Below are positions 58,575 through 64,000 of a stretch of DNA of 64,000 nucleotides, one piece after another. The first letter of the stretch is position 1, and every line of letters starts with the position of its first letter. The DNA comes from Crossaster papposus. Its lineage: Eukaryota; Echinodermata; Asteroidea; Velatida; Solasteridae. The DNA is taken from assembly GCA_037893245.1 (NCBI GenBank), contig JBAIAA010000865.1, positions 124,001-188,000 on the forward strand, given 5' to 3'. The position numbers were made by a program, and so were the translations under genes. The notes under the pieces are model-generated. The model was given only the letters and a program-made list of their open reading frames with translations, did no database searches and was not told the origin of the DNA.

Positions 58575-61500
58575 GTGAGACACGTGGATATACTCTATCT
58601 CTGTCGTCTACCTCTGCTGTTCCTTCTGAGCAGGCTGAGTGAGGTGTCGATCAGACACGTGTATATACTCTATCTCTGTCCTCTACCTCAGCTGTTCCTT
58701 CTGAGCAGGCTGAGTGAGACACGTGGATATACTCTATCTCTGTCTTCTACCTCTGCTGTTCCTTATGAGCAGGCTGAGTGAGGTGTCGATCACACACGTG
58801 GATATACTTTATCTCTGTCTTCTACCTCTGCTGTTCATTCTGAGCAGGCTGGGTGAGACACGTGGATATACTCTATTTCTGTCTTCTACCTCTGCTGTTC
58901 CTTCTGAGCAGGCTGAGTGAGACACGTGGATATACTCTATCTCTGTCTTCTACCTCTGCTGTTCCTTCTGAACAGGCTGAGTGAGACACGTGGATATACT
59001 CTATCTCTGTCTTCTACCTCTGCTGTTCCTTCTGAGCAGGCTGAGTGAGGTGTATATCAGACACGTGGATATACTATATATCTGTCTTGTACCTCTGCTG
59101 TTCCTTCTGAGCAGGTTGAGTGAGACACGTGGTATACTCTATCTCTGTCTTCTACCTCTAATGTTCCTTCTGAGCAGGCTGAGTGAGGTGTAGATCAGAC
59201 ACGTGGATATACTCTATCTTTGTCTTCTACCTCTGCTGTTCCTTCTGAGCAGGCTGAGTGAGGTGTAGATCAGACACGTGGATATACTCTATCTCTGGCT
59301 TCGACCTCTGCTGCTCCTTCTGAGCAGGCTGAGTGAGTTGTATATCAGACACGCGGATATACTCTATCTCTGTCTTCTACCTCTGCTGTTCCTTCTGAGC
59401 AGGCTGAGTGAGACACGTGGATATACTCTATCTCTGTCTTCTACCTCTGCTGTTCCTTCAGAGCAGGCTGAGTGAGGTGTAGATCAGACACGTGGATATA
59501 CTCTATCTCTGTCTTCTACCTCTGCTGTTCCTTCTGAGCAGGCTGAGTGAGACACGTGGATATACTCTATCTCTGTCTTTCAGCTCTGCTGTTCCTTCTG
59601 AGCAGGCTGAGTGAGGTGTCGATCAGACACGTGTATATACTCTATATCTGTCCTCTACCTCAGCTGTTCCTTCTGAGCAGGCTGAGTGAGACACGTGGAT
59701 ATACTCTATCTCTGTCGTCTACCTCTGCTGTTCCTTCTGAGCAGGCTGAGTGAGGTGTCGATCAGACACGTGTATATACTCTATCTCTGTCCTCTACATC
59801 AGCTGTTCCTTCTGAGCAGGCTGAGTGAGACACGTGGATATACTCTACCTCTGTCTTCTACCTCTGCTGTTCCTTATGAGCAGGTTGAGTGAGGTGTCGA
59901 TCACACACGTGGATATACTTTATCTCTGTCTTCTACCTCTGCTGTTCATTCTGAGCAGGCTGAGTGAGACACGTGGATATACTCTATCTCTGTCTTCTAC
60001 CTCTGCTGTTCCTTCTGAGCAGGCTGAGTAAGACACGTGGATATACTCTATCTCTGTCTTCTACCTCTGCTGTTCCTTCTGAACAGGCTGAGTGAGACAC
60101 GTGGATATACTCTATCTCTGTCTTCTACCTCTGCTGTTCCTTCTGAGCAGGCTGAGTGAGGTGTATATCAGACACGTGGATATACTATATATCTGTCTTG
60201 TACCTCTGCTGTTCCTTCTGAGCAGGTTGAGTGAGACACGTGGATATACTCTATCTCTGTCTTCTACCTCTAATGTTCCTTCTGAGCAGGCTGAGTGAGG
60301 TGTAGATCAGACACGTGGATATACTCTATCTTTGTCTTCTACCTCTGCTGTTCCTTCTGAGCAGGCTGAGTGAGGTGTATATCAGACACGTGGATATACT
60401 CTATCTCTGTCTTCGACCTCTACTGCTCCTTCTGAGCATGCTGAGTGAGTTGTATATCAGACACGCGGATATACTCTATCTCTGTCTTCTACCTCTGCTG
60501 TTCCTTCTGAGCAGGCTTAGTGAGACACGTGGATATACTCTATCTATGTCTTCTACCTCTGCTGTTCCTTCAGAGCAGGCTGAGTGAGGTGTAGATCAGA
60601 CACGTGGATATACTCTATCTCTGTCTTCTACCTCTGCTGTTCCTTCTGAGCAGGCTAGTGAGACACGTGGATATACTCTATCTCTGTCTTCTACCTCTGC
60701 TGCTGCTTCTGAGCAAGCTGAGTGAGGTGTCGATCACACACGTGGATATACTTTATCTCTGTCTTCTACCTCTGCTGTTCATTATGAGCAGGCTGAGTGA
60801 GGTGTAGATCAGACACGTGGATATACTCTATCTCTATCTTCTACCTCTGCTTTTCCTTCTGAGCAGGCTGATAAGACACGTGGATATACTCTATCTCTGT
60901 CTTCTACCTCTGCTGTTCCTTCTGAGCAGGCTGAGTGAGGTGTAGATCAGACACGTGGATATACTCTTTATCTGTCTTCTACCTCTGCTGTTCCTTCTGA
61001 GCAGGCTGAGTGAGACACGTGGATATACTCTATCTCTGTCTTCTACCTCTAATGTTCCTTCTGAGCAGGCTGAGTGAGGTGTAGATCAGACACGTGGATA
61101 TACTCTATCTTTGTCTTCTACCTCTGCTGTTCCTTCTGAGCAGGCTTAGTGAGGTGTAGATCAGACACGTGGATATACTCTATCTCTGGCTTCGACCTCT
61201 GCTGCTCCTTCTGAGCAGGCTGAGTGAGTTGTATATCAGACACGCGGATATACTCTATCTCTGTCTTCTACCTCTGCTGTTCCTTCTGAGCAGGCTGAGT
61301 GAGACACGTGGATATACTCTATCTCTGTCTTCTACCTCTGCTGTTCCTTCAGAGCAGGCTGAGTGAGGTGTAGATCAGACACGTGGATATACTCTATCTC
61401 TGTCTTCTACCTCTGCTGTTCCTTCTGAGCAGGCTGAGTGAGACACGTGGATATACTATATCTCTGTCTTTCAGCTCTGCTGTTCCTTCTGAGCAGGCTG

Positions 61501-61940
61501 AGTGAGGTGTCGATCAGACACGTGTATATACTCTATCTCTGTCCTCTACCTCAGCTGTTCCTTCTGAGCAGGCTGAGTGAGACACGTGGATATACTCTAT
61601 CTCTGTCGTCTACCTCTGCTGTTCCTTCTGAGCAGGCTGAGTGAGGTGTCGATCAGACACGTGTATATACTCTATCTCTGTCCTCTACCTCAGCTGTTCC
61701 TTCTGAGCAGGCTGAGTGAGACACGTGGATATACTCTATCTCTGTCTTCTACCTCTGCTGTTCCTTATGAGCAGGCTGAGTGAGGTGTCGATCACACACG
61801 TGGATATACTTTATCTCTGTCTTCTACCTCTGCTGTTCATTCTGAGCAGGCTGAGTGAGACACGTGGATATACTCTATCTCTGTCTTCTACCTCTGCTGT
61901 TCCTTCTGAGCAGGCTGAGTGAGACACGTGGATATACTCT
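58575..61940 (+). repeat. 4,050-bp duplication, copy 2
   Basis: It follows copy 1 up to about 61.0 kb, then continues at an offset of 4,200 bp (150 bp more) to about 61.85 kb. The CAGGCTAGTG deletion recurs near 60,655. Private changes include CTCTACATCAGC near 59,794, CCTCTACTGCTCC near 60,419 and ATATACTATATC near 61,457. The one-base deletion near 59,131 (CACGTGGTATAC) lies in this copy only. Confidence 0.85.
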
Positions 61941-64000
61941 ATCTCTGTCTTCTACCTCTGCTTTTCCTTCTGAACAGGCTGAGTGAGACACGTGGATATA
62001 CTCTATCTCTGTCTTCTACCTCTGCTGTTCCTTCTGAGCAGGCTGAGTGAGGTGTATATCAGACACGTGGATATACTATATATCTGTCTTGTACCTCTGC
62101 TGTTCCTTCTGAGCAGGTTGAGTGAGACACGTGGATATACTCTATCTCTGTCTTCTACCTCTAATGTTCCTTCTGAGCAGGCTGAGTGAGGTGTAGATCA
62201 GACACGTGGATATACTCTATCTTTGTCTTCTACCTCTGCTGTTCCTTCTGAGCAGGCTGAGTGAGGTGTATATCAGACACGTGGATATACTCTATCTCTG
62301 TCTTCTACCTCTGCTGTTCCTTCTGAGCAGGCTGAGTGAGACACGTGGATATACTCTATCTCTGTCTTCTACCTCTGCTGTTCCTTCAGAGCAGGCTGAG
62401 TGAGGTGTAGATCAGACACGTGGATATACTCTATCTCTGTCTTCTACCTCTGCTGTTCCTTCTGAGCAGGCTGAGTGAGACACGTGGATATACTCTATCT
62501 CTGTCTTCTACCTCTGCTGCTCCTTCTGAGCAAGCTGAGTGAGGTGTCGATCACACACGTGGATATACTTTATCTCTGTCTTCTACCTCTGCTGTTCATT
62601 ATGAGCAGGCTGAGTGAGGTGTAGATCAGACACGTGGATATACTCTATCTCTATCTTCTACCTCTGCTTTTCCTTCTGAGCAGGCTGATAAGACACGTGG
62701 ATATACTCTATCTCTGTCTTCTACCTCTGCTGTTCCTTCTGAGCAGGCTGAGTGAGGTGTAGATCAGACACGTGGATATACTCTTTATCTGTCTTCTACC
62801 TCTGCTGTTCCTTCTGAGCAGGCTGAGTGAGACACGTGGATATACTCTATATCTGTATTCTACCTCTGCTCTTTCTTATGAACAGGCTGAGTGAGGTGTA
62901 GATCAGACACGTGGATATACTCTATCTCTGTCTTCTACCTCTGCTGTTCCTTCTGAGCAGGCTGAGTGAGGTGTAGATCAGACTCTTGGATATACTCTAT
63001 CTCTGTCTTCTACCTCTGCTGTTCCTTCTGAGCAGACTGAGTGAGACACGTGGATATACTCTATATTTGTCTTCTACCTCTGCTGTTCCTTCTGAGCAGG
63101 CTGAGTGAGACACGTGGATATACTCTATCTCTGTCTTCTACTTCTGCTGTTCCTTATGAACAGGCTGAGTGAGGTGTAGATCAGACACGTGGATATACTC
63201 TATATCTGTCTTATACCTCTGCTGTTCCTTATGAGCAGGCTGAGTGAGGTGTCGATCACACACGTGGATATACTTTATCTCTGTCTTCTACCTCTGCTGT
63301 TCATTCTGAGCAGGCTGAGTGAGGTGTAGATCAGACACGTGGATATACTCTATCTCTATCTTCTACCTCTGCTTTTCCTTCTGAGCAGGCTGATAAGACA
63401 CGTGGATATACTCTATCTCTGTCTTCTACCTCTGCTGTTCCTTCTGAGCAGGCTGAGTGAGACACTTGGATATACTCTATCTTTGTCTTCTACCTCTGCT
63501 GTTCCTTCTGAGCAGGCTGAGTGAGGTGTCGATCAGACACGTGGATATACTATATCTCTGTCTTCTACCTCTGCTGTTCCTTCTGAGCAGGCTGAGTGAG
63601 GTGTAGATCAGACACGTGGATATACTCTATCTCTATCTTCTACATCTGCTGTTCCTTCTGAGCAAGCTGAGTGAGACACGTGGATATACTCTATCTCTGT
63701 ATTCTACCTCTGCTGTTCATTGTGAGCAGGCTGAGTGAGGTGTAGATCAGACACGTGGATATACTCTCTCTCTGTCTTCTACCTCTGCTGTTCCTTCTGA
63801 GCAGGCTGAGTGAGACACGTGGATATACTCTATCTCTGTCTTCTACCTCTGCTGTTCCTTCTGAACAGGCTGAGTGAGACACGTGGATATACTCTATCTC
63901 TGTCTTCTACCTCTGCTGTTCCTTCTGAGCAGGCTGAGTGAGGTGTAGATCAGACACGTGGATATACTATATCTCTGTATTGTACCTCTGCTGTTCCTTC
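61941..64000 (+). repeat. Distal mixed tail of the array
   Basis: Monomers here mix right-family variants (CCTCTAATGTTCC, CTCTTATACC) with left-family ones: 63-bp monomers near 62,690 and 63,390, CTCTTTCTTATGAAC near 62,870, and from about 63,600 CTTCTACATCTGC followed by CTGTATTCTACC, the order also seen near 1,335-1,410 and 3,087-3,160. Private changes such as CTCTCTCTGTC near 63,763 are more frequent. The array continues past the window edge. Confidence 0.8.

Larger units (their letters stand above)
1..64000 (+). repeat. Satellite array of 64/75-bp monomers spanning the whole window
   Basis: The same monomer repeats head to tail from the first base to the last, about 920 times (64,000 divided by a mean of 69.5). 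It opens GACACGTGGATATACTC, continues through CTGTCTTCTACCTCTGCTG and TTCCTTCTGAGCAGG, and closes CTGAGTGA. An 11-bp linker, GGTGTAGATCA, is present (75 bp) or absent (64 bp) before the next GACACG. Orientation never inverts and I found no unrelated insertion. Both array ends lie outside the window. A satellite or very large minisatellite is certain from the sequence; placing it at a centromere or in heterochromatin is inference. The family is not one I recognise. Confidence 0.98.

Noticed and set aside
1-64000. Dozens of open frames of 60-93 codons on the + strand with leucine-rich, membrane-like stretches (DILYLCLLPLLFLLSRLSE type)
   Set aside because: They are the same monomer read in one frame. 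Those checked start at GTG, not ATG; they shift frame at each 64-bp monomer and end at the TGA or TAG built into the repeat. There is no gene structure around them.
1-64000. CRISPR array
   Set aside because: Direct repeats are present, but there are no unique spacers: the whole 64-75-bp unit is repeated and no cas genes are near.
1-64000. Bacterial repeat-protein gene or surface adhesin
   Set aside because: A repeat-protein gene needs units divisible by three and a long open frame. The main short unit is 64 bp and stops occur in nearly every monomer pair.
1-64000. CENP-B box or alpha-satellite-like kinetochore motif
   Set aside because: I looked for a TTCG...CGGGA-type box and saw none. The CACGTG element is a different site; a centromere role is possible but unsupported.
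1-64000. TATA-like promoter from GATATACTATATATCTG variants
   Set aside because: AT-rich stretches occur in some monomers at the same place, but there is no gene downstream and no other promoter element in consistent spacing.
1-64000. Hairpin formed by GTGT-AGATCAG-ACAC around the linker
   Set aside because: The stem is only four base pairs and is broken by common linker variants, so it is too weak to annotate.

Overview
The whole 64-kb window is one uninterrupted tandem-repeat (satellite) array. I see no gene, RNA gene, transposon, CRISPR array or unique sequence in it. The basic monomer has two lengths. The short form is 64 bp. The long form is the same 64 bp plus an 11-bp linker (GGTGTAGATCA and variants), making 75 bp. 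They often alternate as a 139-bp dimer, giving roughly 920 monomers in all, head to tail on one strand. Each monomer opens with GACACGTGGATATACTC, which contains the palindromic E-box/G-box CACGTG. A pyrimidine-rich tract follows on the + strand, and the monomer ends with GAGCAGGCTGAGTGA. GC content is near 48% (counted on the consensus).

The size, lack of genes and nested multi-kilobase repeats point to a eukaryotic satellite locus (centromeric, pericentromeric or other heterochromatin) seen in a long-read assembly. The sequence does not let me name the organism, and I do not recognise the satellite family.

Layout: (1) 0-3.8 kb, a 1,752-bp block duplicated in tandem. (2) 3.8-30.2 kb, a 'left family' marked by 63-bp monomers ending GCTGATAA and 73-bp monomers with CTATCTATCTTCT. 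It is built from overlapping tandem duplications with offsets of 681, 1,300, 1,164, 1,036, 1,108 and 2,433 bp and longer-range copies at 3,105, 4,318 and 6,293 bp. (3) 30.2-43.6 kb, three nearly identical copies of a 4.3-kb higher-order repeat (HOR), each holding an internal 1,251-bp doublet; the middle copy lacks exactly one 139-bp dimer. (4) 43.6-50.3 kb, a mosaic plus a fourth, rearranged HOR copy. (5) 50.3-56.6 kb, 1,187-bp then 1,112-bp tandem HORs. (6) 54.5-61.9 kb, a 4,050-bp duplication overlapping them. (7) 61.9-64 kb, a mixed tail in which left-end variants reappear.

Every duplication offset tested equals a whole number of 64- and 75-bp monomers, less the known 1-2 bp deletions. The array has therefore grown by in-register unequal exchange or a similar process, at many scales. 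Apparent open frames (none over 109 codons, in repetitive shifted frames; those I checked start at GTG) are by-products of the repeat and are not annotated as genes.
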